Source: Candidatus Nanopelagicaceae bacterium (GTDB lineage: Bacteria; Actinomycetota; Actinomycetes; Nanopelagicales; Nanopelagicaceae). Taken from it: DNA of 64,000 bases. The stretch spans positions 1 through 64,000 of the forward strand of contig VEQG01000003.1 of assembly GCA_018883345.1 (NCBI GenBank), given 5' to 3'. The first letter of the stretch is position 1. Each line of letters starts with the position of its first letter. Positions 1 to 8,772 of this stretch are shown here, in pieces. The notes under the pieces were generated by a model that saw only the letters and a list, made by a program, of their open reading frames with translations, did not search any database and was not told the origin of the DNA. The position numbers and the translations under genes are program-made.

Positions 1-580
1 CAGCAACTTCGCGAACTTGGGTTACGCCACCAGGTGCGCCTTCGACAGTTGTGGATCCAATAGTTTGGATGGAGTCGATAATCAATAGTTCTGGTTGTAC
101 GGAATCTATATGTGCAATTACGGCAGATAAATCTGTTTCGGCTGCTAACCAGAGATTTGGATTTACTGCGCCAATTCGTTCGGCGCGAAGACGTACTTGA
201 GAAGCGCTCTCTTCGCCAGAGATATAAAGTGTATGTACGCCATTAGTTGCTACCTGTGCTGCGACCGTTAGTAACAATGTTGATTTACCAACGCCAGGTT
301 CTCCGGCTAATAAAATCGCAGCGCCAGGAACAATTCCGCCACCCAAAACCCGATCTAACTCATCGATTCTGGTCGGACGAGCTTTTGCAGTTGCTAAATC
401 AACATCTCCGATAGGCGTTGCTGGTTGGGTAACGTGGCCGGCAACTAAAGATAATTTCTTTGGTGCGCCAACTTCTTCGACGCTACCCCAAGCTTGGCAT
501 TCGCCGCATCTACCAACCCATTTGGTGCTGGTCCAACCACATTCACCGCAGCGAAATGGGTCTTGCTTTACTTTTGCCAT
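1..580 (-). CDS. radA: DNA repair protein RadA, N-terminal part (continues past left edge)
   Basis: Reverse strand from CAT at 578-580 reads MAKVKQDPFRCGECGWTSTKWVGRCGECQAWGS (RadA zinc finger), followed by a Walker A-like region. Not in the ORF track because it is truncated. Confidence 0.9.
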   Translation of the reverse strand, partial: MAKVKQDPFRCGECGWTSTKWVGRCGECQAWGSVEEVGAPKKLSLVAGHVTQPATPIGDVDLATAKARPTRIDELDRVLGGGIVPGAAILLAGEPGVGKSTLLLTVAAQVATNGVHTLYISGEESASQVRLRAERIGAVNPNLWLAAETDLSAVIAHIDSVQPELLIIDSIQTIGSTTVEGAPGGVTQVREVA

Positions 581-586
581 GGCCCA

Positions 587-592
587 AGATTA
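587..592 (-). promoter_or_regulatory. putative leaderless -10 (TAATCT, 6 nt before radA ATG)
   Basis: TAATCT-tgggcc-ATG on reverse strand. Confidence 0.6.
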
Positions 593-613
593 GTCGGTAC
601 CGGCGACGCTCTA

Positions 614-619
614 TAGAAT
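614..619 (+). promoter_or_regulatory. putative leaderless -10 (TAGAAT, 6 nt before ATG)
   Basis: TAGAAT-cacaca-ATG. Confidence 0.65.
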
Positions 620-625
620 CACACA

Positions 626-1648
626 ATGTCTAGAGCCGCGTTAGAAAAGTTCCCGAAGGTAAATCTCCTATTCGGAAAGTCTCCAATCCATCGCCTTGAT
701 CGTTTAACTGAATATTTAGGCGGGGATGTCGAAATTTGGGCAAAACGTGAAGATGTAAATTCTGGTTTGGCTTATGGTGGCAACAAAACTCGCAAACTCG
801 AATATCTAGCAGCTGACGCCTTAGCTAAAGGTTGCGACACTTTAGTTTCAATTGGTGGCGTTCAATCAAATCACACTCGCCAAGTTGCAGCAGTTGCTGC
901 GCATCTTGGATTAAAAGCAGTACTGGTGCAAGAGCATTGGGTTGAGTGGGATGAAGTTAATTACGAAAAAACTGGCAATATTTTATTGTCACGGGTCATG
1001 GGTGCAGAGGTGCGTTTAGATCCAGCTGGTTTTGATATCGGATTTCGCGCTTCATGGGAGAAAGCGATTCAAGATGTTATTGATCGCGGCGGTAAGCCAT
1101 ATGCGATTCCGGCTGGTGCAAGTGATCACGAATTAGGCGGCCATGGATTTGCGGGTTGGGCTTTTGAAGTTGAAGATCAAGAGAAAGAACTTGGCTTCAA
1201 ATTCGATAAGACTATTGTTTGTTCAGTAACTGGTTCTAGCCAAGGTGGAATGATTGCAGGTTTCGCGCATTCAAATCGCGCTCAAGATGTTATTGGTATC
1301 GATGCCTCTGCAACTGTGCAACAGACATGGGATCAAATCAAACGAATTGCATCGCGTACTGCAAAATTAATCGAATTAGGCCGTGAATTAGAAGATTCAG
1401 AAATTGTGCTTTTAGACCGCTGGCACGATGGTATTTATGGCGTGGCTAGCGATCACACCATCGAAGCAATTCGCTTAACTGCAAGCTTAGAAGGCATGAT
1501 TACCGATCCGGTTTATGAAGGTAAATCAATTGCTGCGCTAATTGATCTAGTTAAAGAGGGTTATTTCCCTAAGGGTTCACGCGTTCTTTATTGCCACCTT
1601 GGTGGACAGCCAGCGATTAACGGATATACAACCGCTTTTGCCAATTAA
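626..1648 (+). CDS. acdS: 1-aminocyclopropane-1-carboxylate (ACC) deaminase
   Basis: PLP fold-type II family ([24 protein letters not shown]). Carries the Glu (DPVYEGKS) and Leu (CHLGGQPA) that separate ACC deaminase from D-cysteine desulfhydrase. Confidence 0.88.
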   Translation: MSRAALEKFPKVNLLFGKSPIHRLDRLTEYLGGDVEIWAKREDVNSGLAYGGNKTRKLEYLAADALAKGCDTLVSIGGVQSNHTRQVAAVAAHLGLKAVLVQEHWVEWDEVNYEKTGNILLSRVMGAEVRLDPAGFDIGFRASWEKAIQDVIDRGGKPYAIPAGASDHELGGHGFAGWAFEVEDQEKELGFKFDKTIVCSVTGSSQGGMIAGFAHSNRAQDVIGIDASATVQQTWDQIKRIASRTAKLIELGRELEDSEIVLLDRWHDGIYGVASDHTIEAIRLTASLEGMITDPVYEGKSIAALIDLVKEGYFPKGSRVLYCHLGGQPAINGYTTAFAN

Positions 1649-2460
1649 AGTGAAGCTGGGTGCTGGATTACAAATAGCGGAAGATTTTTCTTTTTAGCTT
1701 CTTGCATTCCAGCGTAACGCTTATCGCAAATCTCTTTAAGGATGTCGTAATTGCGCTTACCCATAAGTGCAATTAACTCCTCTGAATTGGATAGATAAAC
1801 CGGTTTCTTGCCAACGTGTGCATCGGTATCACTTGTGCAATACCAGTCAAAATCATCGCCGCCGTCGCCCCAAACCAGACGTTCATATTCACCAATTACA
1901 GTGATGTTGTATTCGCGCTCGCCATGTTCGCGAACCTCAAAGGATCGTCGAATTGGTAACTGCCAACAAACATCAGGTTTGACATCCAAGAAGTGCGAAC
2001 CTTCCTTCTCTGCCAAATGATGTAAAACGCATCCGAAAGTCGAGAATTCACCTTTGCGATTTAGAAAAATACAAGAATTATTTACAGTACGAGTTTTGCG
2101 TTCGTTGTCTTCATCAACTTCTGAAATATTTAAGCGACCTTTTTTATCGTGCGCAATATCGTAGAACTGCCACATATCAGGTGTTAATCGGGCAGCAGCT
2201 TTTAATACTCGAGCTTCGTCAGCCTCATCTGTATACATTGCGCCTTCAGTACAGCAACCTGCATTTGGTTGGTCAGCAAAAACGCCTTTGCAGCCATCTC
2301 CATAAACGCAAGTCCAGTTAGAGGTGAGCCAAGTTAAATCACATTTAAAGATTTGCTCATCATCTTCAGGGTCGAAGAATTCAACCCAATCACGAGCAAA
2401 TCCTGCTGAAATCTCAGACATAGTCGTGAAGCCTACGGGTAATCGCGCATTAATGCACAT
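1645..2460 (-). CDS. conserved hypothetical cysteine-rich protein (start may be ATG at 2421)
   Basis: 271 aa ORF with Cys clusters ([30 protein letters not shown]); internal start MSEISAGF is plausible. Confidence 0.7.
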   Translation of the reverse strand: MCINARLPVGFTTMSEISAGFARDWVEFFDPEDDEQIFKCDLTWLTSNWTCVYGDGCKGVFADQPNAGCCTEGAMYTDEADEARVLKAAARLTPDMWQFYDIAHDKKGRLNISEVDEDNERKTRTVNNSCIFLNRKGEFSTFGCVLHHLAEKEGSHFLDVKPDVCWQLPIRRSFEVREHGEREYNITVIGEYERLVWGDGGDDFDWYCTSDTDAHVGKKPVYLSNSEELIALMGKRNYDILKEICDKRYAGMQEAKKKNLPLFVIQHPASL

Positions 2461-2481
2461 CGTTATCGTTTGAATTTTAAG

Positions 2482-2487
2482 TAAACT
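2482..2487 (+). promoter_or_regulatory. putative leaderless -10 (TAAACT, 6 nt before ATG)
   Basis: TAAACT-aacggc-ATG. Confidence 0.55.
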
Positions 2488-2493
2488 AACGGC

Positions 2494-3276
2494 ATGAGAA
2501 TCTCAGTAATTGGCGCCGGAGTAATGGGCGAAGCGTTGATTGCTGCCTTGATCAAAGCAGGGCATGCACCCGCCCAGATAGAAGTTATTGAGAAGCGAGC
2601 CGAGAGAGCTGCTGAGTTAGTAAATAAGTACGCAATCAAAATTGGTTCAGATTTAAGTAACGTTGATGTCTTGCTTTTAGTGACCAAGCCGCAAGATGTC
2701 GATGCAGTGCTTGCCGACATCAATGGAAAAGTTAAAGCAGGGGCATTAGTTGTCTCATTTGCTGCCGGTAAGAAAATCGCAACCATTGCAAACGGCCTAA
2801 GTGGCATGAATCCAGTAGTTCGAGTTATGCCAAATACGCCGACTTTGGTTGGCAAAGGTGCCGCAGGTTACTCACTTGGTTCTGGAGTTACAGATCATCA
2901 AAAAGAATTCTTAATTAATTTCCTTGGCGCAGCAGGTATTGCAGTTGAGGTAAAGGAAGAGTTACAGGATGCGGTTACTGCAACCAGTGGCTCTGGTCCA
3001 GCCTATTTCTTTGCTTTTGTTGAATCCATGGTCAAAGGCGCAATGGATTTGGGTCTAACCGAAGATGTTGCAACACAACTTACAGTGCAAACAATTATTG
3101 GAGCGGCCGAACTTCTAGCAACTTCCGGAAAAAGCGCTACCACCTTGCGTGAAAATGTCACTAGTCCAAACGGAACCACCTATGCAGCTCTGCAATCATT
3201 TTCAGCCAGTGAATTAGAAGTTATTGTGGCGAAAGCTATGAAAGCAGCCAGAGATCGTTCAATCGAGTTAAGTTGA
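2494..3276 (+). CDS. proC: pyrroline-5-carboxylate reductase
   Basis: N-terminal Rossmann motif GAGVMGEAL; RVMPNTPTLVGKGA; SGSGPAYFF. Confidence 0.95.
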   Translation: MRISVIGAGVMGEALIAALIKAGHAPAQIEVIEKRAERAAELVNKYAIKIGSDLSNVDVLLLVTKPQDVDAVLADINGKVKAGALVVSFAAGKKIATIANGLSGMNPVVRVMPNTPTLVGKGAAGYSLGSGVTDHQKEFLINFLGAAGIAVEVKEELQDAVTATSGSGPAYFFAFVESMVKGAMDLGLTEDVATQLTVQTIIGAAELLATSGKSATTLRENVTSPNGTTYAALQSFSASELEVIVAKAMKAARDRSIELS

Positions 3277-4382
3277 AACGTTTATTTCTTGCTTTAATAC
3301 TAATTTTTTCGGTTTTGCCCACTGCAAATGCAGCTATTTCTGCAAAATCAATGGTGCAGTTGGCACAGGTTGATAACGCGGCAACTGGCCTAGTTGCTTT
3401 CGGTAGTCAAATTGCTGTTTACGGAAATCGTGAAACTAATGGTTTTGCACAATTGGTTAATGGCCCAACCATCGAACTTACTTCCGGCGTCGAATCTTTC
3501 GTTAGCGCTGCAACAGTTGATGCTTCAGGAAATTTCTATTTTGCTGGCGCGAGCTCAAATCCAATTGTCGGAACGCTTCCTCCGGTTCAGGGTGTGCTAA
3601 ATCCGGATAACGTGATTTCTGATCCAGTCAGCAGCAATAAAAGTGATGCCGTCAATTTAATTTATTGGAAAGTCGATAGTTTAGGTGCGCTAATTGAATC
3701 TCAATCGATGGTGATGCCGGCGGCGGTAATTCCTAATGCAATTCTTGTCGATGCTACTGGAATAACAGTTGCTGGTACTTCCTATGCAAACCCTGGCAAT
3801 AAAGCATTTGTAGTTAATTGGAATGGTAAACCTGTTTTTATCGGAAAGAGCAATACCCAAATTCACGCAATCACTAGGTCTCCAGATGGCGGATTAATTG
3901 CAATAGGGCAGAGCGCGGATAAGTTACTCAACACAACTTTGCGCGGCCGCGTGGATGGATTTCTTGCCAAAGTTGTAAATGGCAAATTTACTTCAGTAGT
4001 TAGAAGTTCCGAATCAAATTCCAATCGAGCTTGGCGTACTTCAACTTCGGCTCTTTTCTTAGGCGGCAATTCAAATAGCACTGCTGCAATTACCAAGTTC
4101 AATACTAATTTCGTACCAACTTGGACAGATCGATACCCATCTACCGGTAGTGCACTTACTGCTACCGTTGGAAAAGTAAATTACGGAGCTTTTGTTTCTG
4201 CCGGAGCATTTAAAGCGCTACCCAATTGGAAAAGGAAGAATGCAATTCTGGTTTTGACTTTTGATTCCAAAGGGGCAATTACCGCGGCAAACTACGTAAA
4301 TTCGACCGTAATGAATGGATTTACCGCGACCAGCGCCTTGGGGCCGATACTCCTATCGGGTGGTTTTTTATATCGAGCCTAA
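3273..4382 (+). CDS. secreted hypothetical protein
   Basis: Signal peptide MKRLFLALILIFSVLPTANA; repeated beta-strand-like sequence; TTG start overlapping proC stop. Confidence 0.7.
   Translation: MKRLFLALILIFSVLPTANAAISAKSMVQLAQVDNAATGLVAFGSQIAVYGNRETNGFAQLVNGPTIELTSGVESFVSAATVDASGNFYFAGASSNPIVGTLPPVQGVLNPDNVISDPVSSNKSDAVNLIYWKVDSLGALIESQSMVMPAAVIPNAILVDATGITVAGTSYANPGNKAFVVNWNGKPVFIGKSNTQIHAITRSPDGGLIAIGQSADKLLNTTLRGRVDGFLAKVVNGKFTSVVRSSESNSNRAWRTSTSALFLGGNSNSTAAITKFNTNFVPTWTDRYPSTGSALTATVGKVNYGAFVSAGAFKALPNWKRKNAILVLTFDSKGAITAANYVNSTVMNGFTATSALGPILLSGGFLYRA
4344..4369 (+). terminator. candidate intrinsic terminator within the 3' end of the upstream CDS
   Basis: CCGATA-CTCC-TATCGG stem-loop then gtgg and TTTTTT. 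Confidence 0.45.
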
Positions 4383-4428
4383 ACGCGCTAATCTTCGACC
4401 TTAATGTAAAGGCTCTCTAAGGAGATTT

Positions 4429-4527
4429 ATGGGTTCGGTTATCAAGAAGCGTCGCAAGCGTATGGCTAAGAAGAAGCACAAGAAGCTTCTTAAGAAGACA
4501 CGCATTCAGCGCCGCAACGCTAAATAG
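4429..4527 (+). CDS. small ribosomal protein bS22 (AURKAIP1/COX24-domain protein), 32 aa
   Basis: Translates to [32 protein letters not shown], near-identical in pattern to actinobacterial bS22; SD AAGGAG 5' of ATG; below ORF-track length cutoff. Confidence 0.92.
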   Translation: MGSVIKKRRKRMAKKKHKKLLKKTRIQRRNAK

Positions 4528-4529
4528 TT

Positions 4530-6872
4530 TTAAGGTTTTAGCGAAACAAGTTGTCCGTTTATTCCGGCAACTAGATTACGAACCCCATTCAAAGTAATCC
4601 AACCATTTTGAATTGGATCATCACTTTGCCAACCGCTAATTAATGAGATTTTCTTTGAAATAGTGTCCAAAGCGCATAAACGCTTCTGGCAACCTAAAAT
4701 TAAAGTAGAACCGTTTAAATTAAGTGGCGCACTTGGTGTACCAAATTTAGCTGTGGTGTGAATTGTAGTTTCGCCATCGAGCGCACGAATTCGAACCTGG
4801 CTTGGATTTGGAAGAGTGGCACCTGTTGCCGCTAACCAACTGCCCAAAATTTTCGTACCGACTTTATTGATTGATACATCAAAGCCCAGAACTGACGCGC
4901 TATTGCTAGGAGAATCTAGAGTTTCATAAATCCAAGTATTAGCACTGGCGCCATCACGAGAAGCCAATCTGATCTCTCCAGAAGTTACTTCACGCTTTTG
5001 GTTAAAAACTAATACCGAGTCATAAAGTAAATAAGTTGTAGCGCCCGCTAAATATGCCTTTAGATGGAATGCCACATCTCCGGTAGTTCTGCCTTCAGTT
5101 TTGCGATCTCCATCAATAAGTTCGTAGCTCCATTTATTCGCTCGCTTAACTGCACCTAGCAGCACTCCTTGACTCTCATCTCTATAAAAGACTTGCAAAG
5201 TTGTAGTTGATGCCACGCAGGCACTTGAATAAGAAACATCGCTACCAGTTCGCACTCGGGAAACTTGATCATATGGCTGAATAGCTGAGGCATTTCCATC
5301 AACTACTTCAAAAGCATTCGAGGTGTCAGTTACAGTCGCATGGCGTAAATCGTTATTGACAATATCTCCATAAAAGAGATGAATTACTTGTCTAGTTCCG
5401 CTACCAGTTGAGCAAAGCGTTAAGTGACCGCCCAATTTGTTGGCTGTACGACCAGCGCTACCGCCCATTCCATCAATTACAGTCTTTTTCCAAGCGCCGT
5501 TTACAAATACTGCCGTTCTTAAAGTGCCGGTCTTGCTGCTTATGTAAGCAACAAAAGGTTTGTTATTTAGCATTGCCGAAGCTACAAATTTTGCATCGCT
5601 GGCGCTATCAATTACCGACGATTTCCAACTCGCAACAGGCGTTACCACCTCACTAGTTGTGGGTTCTGAAGTTCCATTGTTGTTGATTGCAGTAACAGCG
5701 AATGAATATGAAGTTCCGTTCTTAAGTCCTTTGACTGTGTATGGACTTGAATTTGCATAATCAATTACGCCAGTTTTTATATTTCGAATGGCATAACTTG
5801 CTACTTGAGCAGTACGAACATTGGTAGGCGGGTTAAAAGTGATTATTGCAGTGGAATCTCCCACAAGAACTTGAAGATTACGGACCGGATTTGGAATACC
5901 AACTGCAATTCCTGCAGGTGGCTTATTGCGCATATCTTCGAGCATGCCTAGCAATAGCGCACCTGGTTCGCGGAAAACTTCACCAGCATCGAGGTTTGGT
6001 GTCATTAATGAGTTAGCGCCTGCGCCTTGAAAAGTTGCTTCATCTAAATGCGAAACTGATGATCCACTCTCATATCTATTTGGTGCATAAATTTTTGGCT
6101 TAACACCGCCATTTGCAGCAATTCCTTTTGGACCAGACCAAGATAAATTTGAAGTCAGCGCTTTACCTAATTCAAGGCTAGGTGAAGGCAAATCGCTCAA
6201 ACGTCGACCATCATCTAATTGAAGGTAAGCATCATATGGAGTTGGTTGTTCTATAGATCCATATCCGAAGAAAGGGTCATAAGAATCTGTTGATAGGAAA
6301 CCAAGTCCATGACCCATCTCATGAATAAATACTGATTGCAGATCAAATTCAGAGCCTGAAGGTTTTCCATCGCCGCGAGTATTCCAAGGCGCAGCTGAAT
6401 TTACTTGAATAACCATCTCAGGATTGTTCTTATCTAAATCACGTCCAGCTAGCGCATTAGCCAAAGCAGATGGATACCAAAGAGTTGCATCTGGCGCACT
6501 TACAAAATTACTAAAGTAATTACCTGGACGGGCACTTCCTAATAATCCGTAAACTGTAGATCGACCCCAAGTGGCTTCAACTTTGATTGGAACGCTAGAT
6601 TTGAAATTAGCAGCCCAAACATCAACCGCCGCTTGAATTTCACTCTGCGCCCAAGCGGGAAAATTATTGTAAGTAACTTCAAATTTAGATTTTGCTTCAA
6701 GACTTGCGCCACTATTTGTAGTTGCGTTATAAGTTTGAACATTTGTGGCGCCAGCAAAGATGTGGCCCCAAACGGTTGATTCACGTTTGTAAAAGAGGGC
6801 TGATGCAGGAGGCGCGAATAATGGCGCCAGCAAAATAGTGGCGATTATCGCGGCTAGGCTCCGGCGCTTCAC
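4530..6872 (-). CDS. secreted zinc metalloprotease-like protein with fibronectin type III domain
   Basis: Signal peptide; HEMGHGLGF zinc-binding motif; FN3-like segment (PVRNLQVLVGDSTAIITFNPPTN...GTSYSFAVTAINNNGTSEPT); GTG start. Confidence 0.75.
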   Translation of the reverse strand: MKRRSLAAIIATILLAPLFAPPASALFYKRESTVWGHIFAGATNVQTYNATTNSGASLEAKSKFEVTYNNFPAWAQSEIQAAVDVWAANFKSSVPIKVEATWGRSTVYGLLGSARPGNYFSNFVSAPDATLWYPSALANALAGRDLDKNNPEMVIQVNSAAPWNTRGDGKPSGSEFDLQSVFIHEMGHGLGFLSTDSYDPFFGYGSIEQPTPYDAYLQLDDGRRLSDLPSPSLELGKALTSNLSWSGPKGIAANGGVKPKIYAPNRYESGSSVSHLDEATFQGAGANSLMTPNLDAGEVFREPGALLLGMLEDMRNKPPAGIAVGIPNPVRNLQVLVGDSTAIITFNPPTNVRTAQVASYAIRNIKTGVIDYANSSPYTVKGLKNGTSYSFAVTAINNNGTSEPTTSEVVTPVASWKSSVIDSASDAKFVASAMLNNKPFVAYISSKTGTLRTAVFVNGAWKKTVIDGMGGSAGRTANKLGGHLTLCSTGSGTRQVIHLFYGDIVNNDLRHATVTDTSNAFEVVDGNASAIQPYDQVSRVRTGSDVSYSSACVASTTTLQVFYRDESQGVLLGAVKRANKWSYELIDGDRKTEGRTTGDVAFHLKAYLAGATTYLLYDSVLVFNQKREVTSGEIRLASRDGASANTWIYETLDSPSNSASVLGFDVSINKVGTKILGSWLAATGATLPNPSQVRIRALDGETTIHTTAKFGTPSAPLNLNGSTLILGCQKRLCALDTISKKISLISGWQSDDPIQNGWITLNGVRNLVAGINGQLVSLKP

Positions 6873-6878
6873 GCATGA

Positions 6879-6884
6879 AACCTA
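6879..6884 (-). promoter_or_regulatory. putative leaderless -10 (TAGGTT, 6 nt before GTG)
   Basis: TAGGTT-tcatgc-GTG on reverse strand. Confidence 0.5.
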
Positions 6885-6889
6885 CCAAA

Positions 6890-6895
6890 TAGAAT
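6890..6895 (+). promoter_or_regulatory. putative leaderless -10 (TAGAAT, 7 nt before ATG)
   Basis: TAGAAT-taactcc-ATG. Confidence 0.65.
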
Positions 6896-6902
6896 TAACT
6901 CC

Positions 6903-7160
6903 ATGAAGCAGTCCATAGTCACGATATATGGTCGTACTGGCTGCCATTTATGTGAAAACGTTGCGAATTTGCTCAAACCACTCGAAGACTCCCTAAACAT
7001 TAAAATCGAAGAGCAATTAATTGATGGAAATAAAGAGTTAGAAGATCTTTATGGACAATTAATTCCAGTGGTTCATATTGACGGAAAACATTTTTCACAT
7101 TTCCGAGTTGAACTAGAAGAGTTTAAAGCTTTCCTTGAAAAACATCGTCAGCATCAATAA
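6903..7160 (+). CDS. glutaredoxin family protein
   Basis: 85 aa thioredoxin-fold, IYGRTGCHLCENV CxxC motif, IPVVHIDGK. Confidence 0.85.
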   Translation: MKQSIVTIYGRTGCHLCENVANLLKPLEDSLNIKIEEQLIDGNKELEDLYGQLIPVVHIDGKHFSHFRVELEEFKAFLEKHRQHQ

Positions 7161-8772
7161 TTTTATAACTATAACCTTGTTCTGCCAAAAATCGCTGACG
7201 GTTCTGTGCAAAGTCTTGATCAACAGTGTCTCGGCTTACAATTGAGTAGAAACGTGCACCACGTCCATCTGATTTAGGCCTCAAGATTCTTCCTAATCTT
7301 TGTGCCTCTTCTTGTCGGCTACCAAATGCACCACTTACTTGAATTGCGATTGTGGCGTCTGGCAAATCAACCGAGAAATTCGCAACTTTTGAAACTACCA
7401 AACATTTAAGTTCGCCAGTACGGAAAGCAGCAAATAATTCTTCACGTTCCTTTACTGGAGTTTCGCCTTTAATCACTGGAACCCCAAGCTTCTCACTTAG
7501 TTCATCGAGCTGGGAAATATATTGTCCAATTACTAAAACTTGATCTTCCGCATGCTTCTCTACGAGCGCCTGAACAACTTTAGTTTTTGTAGCAGTAGTA
7601 GCACACATACGATATTTCTCTTCAACTTCTGCAGTTGCATATGAAAGTCTTTCGGTTTCAGAGAGCGTTGCACGTATTTCAATGCACTCAGCTGGTGCGA
7701 TATATCCTTGAGATTCGATCTCTTTCCAAGGAACATCAAAACGCTTCGGGCCAATCAGTGAGAAAACTTCACCTTCCATTCCATCTTCGCGAACTAAAGT
7801 CGCAGTAAGCCCTAAGCGACGCCGAGATTGAATATCTGCAGTAAATCTAAAGATAGGTGCAGGCAATAGATGTACCTCGTCATAAATAATCAGACCCCAG
7901 TCATATGAATCAAAGAGATCTAAATGGGCATAAACACCATTCTTCTTTTTGGTCATAACTTGGTATGTAGCAATAGTTACCGGGCGAATCTCTTTCTTTG
8001 CACCGCTATATTCGCCGATTTCATCTTCATTTAAGGTGGTGCGGCGTAGCAATTCATCACGCCATTGACGAGCCGCAACGGTGTTTGTCACCAGAATTAA
8101 GGTAGTCGCTTTTGCATGTGACATTGCGGCCGCACCAACAATTGTCTTACCGGCACCGCAAGGTAGAACCACCACACCGCTTCCGCCATGCCAGAAACCT
8201 TCTGCCGCATGTTCTTGATATTGGCGAATATTCCAACCATCTTGGTTTAAATCAATTGGATGAGCTTGGCCATCAACATAACCTGCAAAATCTTCGGCTG
8301 GCCAACCTAATCTAAGTAGGTGCTGTTTGATTGCACCTCTTTGTGATGGATGCACCGCGATAGTTTCTTTATCAATTCTGGCGCCTAGCAACGGTGCAAT
8401 TTTCTTTGCACGGATTACTTCTTCCAAAACAGCGCTATCCGTTGTTACTAAAACTAATCCATGGATTGGATTTGATTCTAGACGTAAGCGACCATATCTA
8501 GACATGGTCTCAGCTACATCCAGAAGCAATGAATGCGGAACTGCGTAGCGAGAATATTTAATTAAAGTATCAATCACATTTTCAGCATCATGCCCTGCAG
8601 CTCGAGCGTTCCATAAACCAAGATTTGTTAATCGGTAAGTATGGATATGTTCGGGTGAGCGTTCTAGTTCTGCAAAAGGCGCAATTGCACGTCGGCATTC
8701 AGTTGAATTTGGATGATCAACATCTAGCAGAAGAGTTTTGTCGCTCTGGACAATTAAAGGCCCATCGCTCAC
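7123..8772 (-). CDS. DNA repair helicase XPB (ERCC3 family)
   Basis: Walker A LPCGAGKTIVGAA, DEVH box, SF2 motif VI QEEAQRLGRILRPK. Confidence 0.93.
   Translation of the reverse strand: MSDGPLIVQSDKTLLLDVDHPNSTECRRAIAPFAELERSPEHIHTYRLTNLGLWNARAAGHDAENVIDTLIKYSRYAVPHSLLLDVAETMSRYGRLRLESNPIHGLVLVTTDSAVLEEVIRAKKIAPLLGARIDKETIAVHPSQRGAIKQHLLRLGWPAEDFAGYVDGQAHPIDLNQDGWNIRQYQEHAAEGFWHGGSGVVVLPCGAGKTIVGAAAMSHAKATTLILVTNTVAARQWRDELLRRTTLNEDEIGEYSGAKKEIRPVTIATYQVMTKKKNGVYAHLDLFDSYDWGLIIYDEVHLLPAPIFRFTADIQSRRRLGLTATLVREDGMEGEVFSLIGPKRFDVPWKEIESQGYIAPAECIEIRATLSETERLSYATAEVEEKYRMCATTATKTKVVQALVEKHAEDQVLVIGQYISQLDELSEKLGVPVIKGETPVKEREELFAAFRTGELKCLVVSKVANFSVDLPDATIAIQVSGAFGSRQEEAQRLGRILRPKSDGRGARFYSIVSRDTVDQDFAQNRQRFLAEQGYSYKIIDADDVFQGKL

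Noticed and set aside
1808-2020. Short ORFs antisense to or nested in larger genes (e.g. 1808-2020 +, 2463-2855 -, 9939-10415 +, 22508-22972 +, 50786-51190 -)
   Set aside because: They lie inside confidently identified genes on another strand or frame, have low-complexity translations and no recognisable domains.
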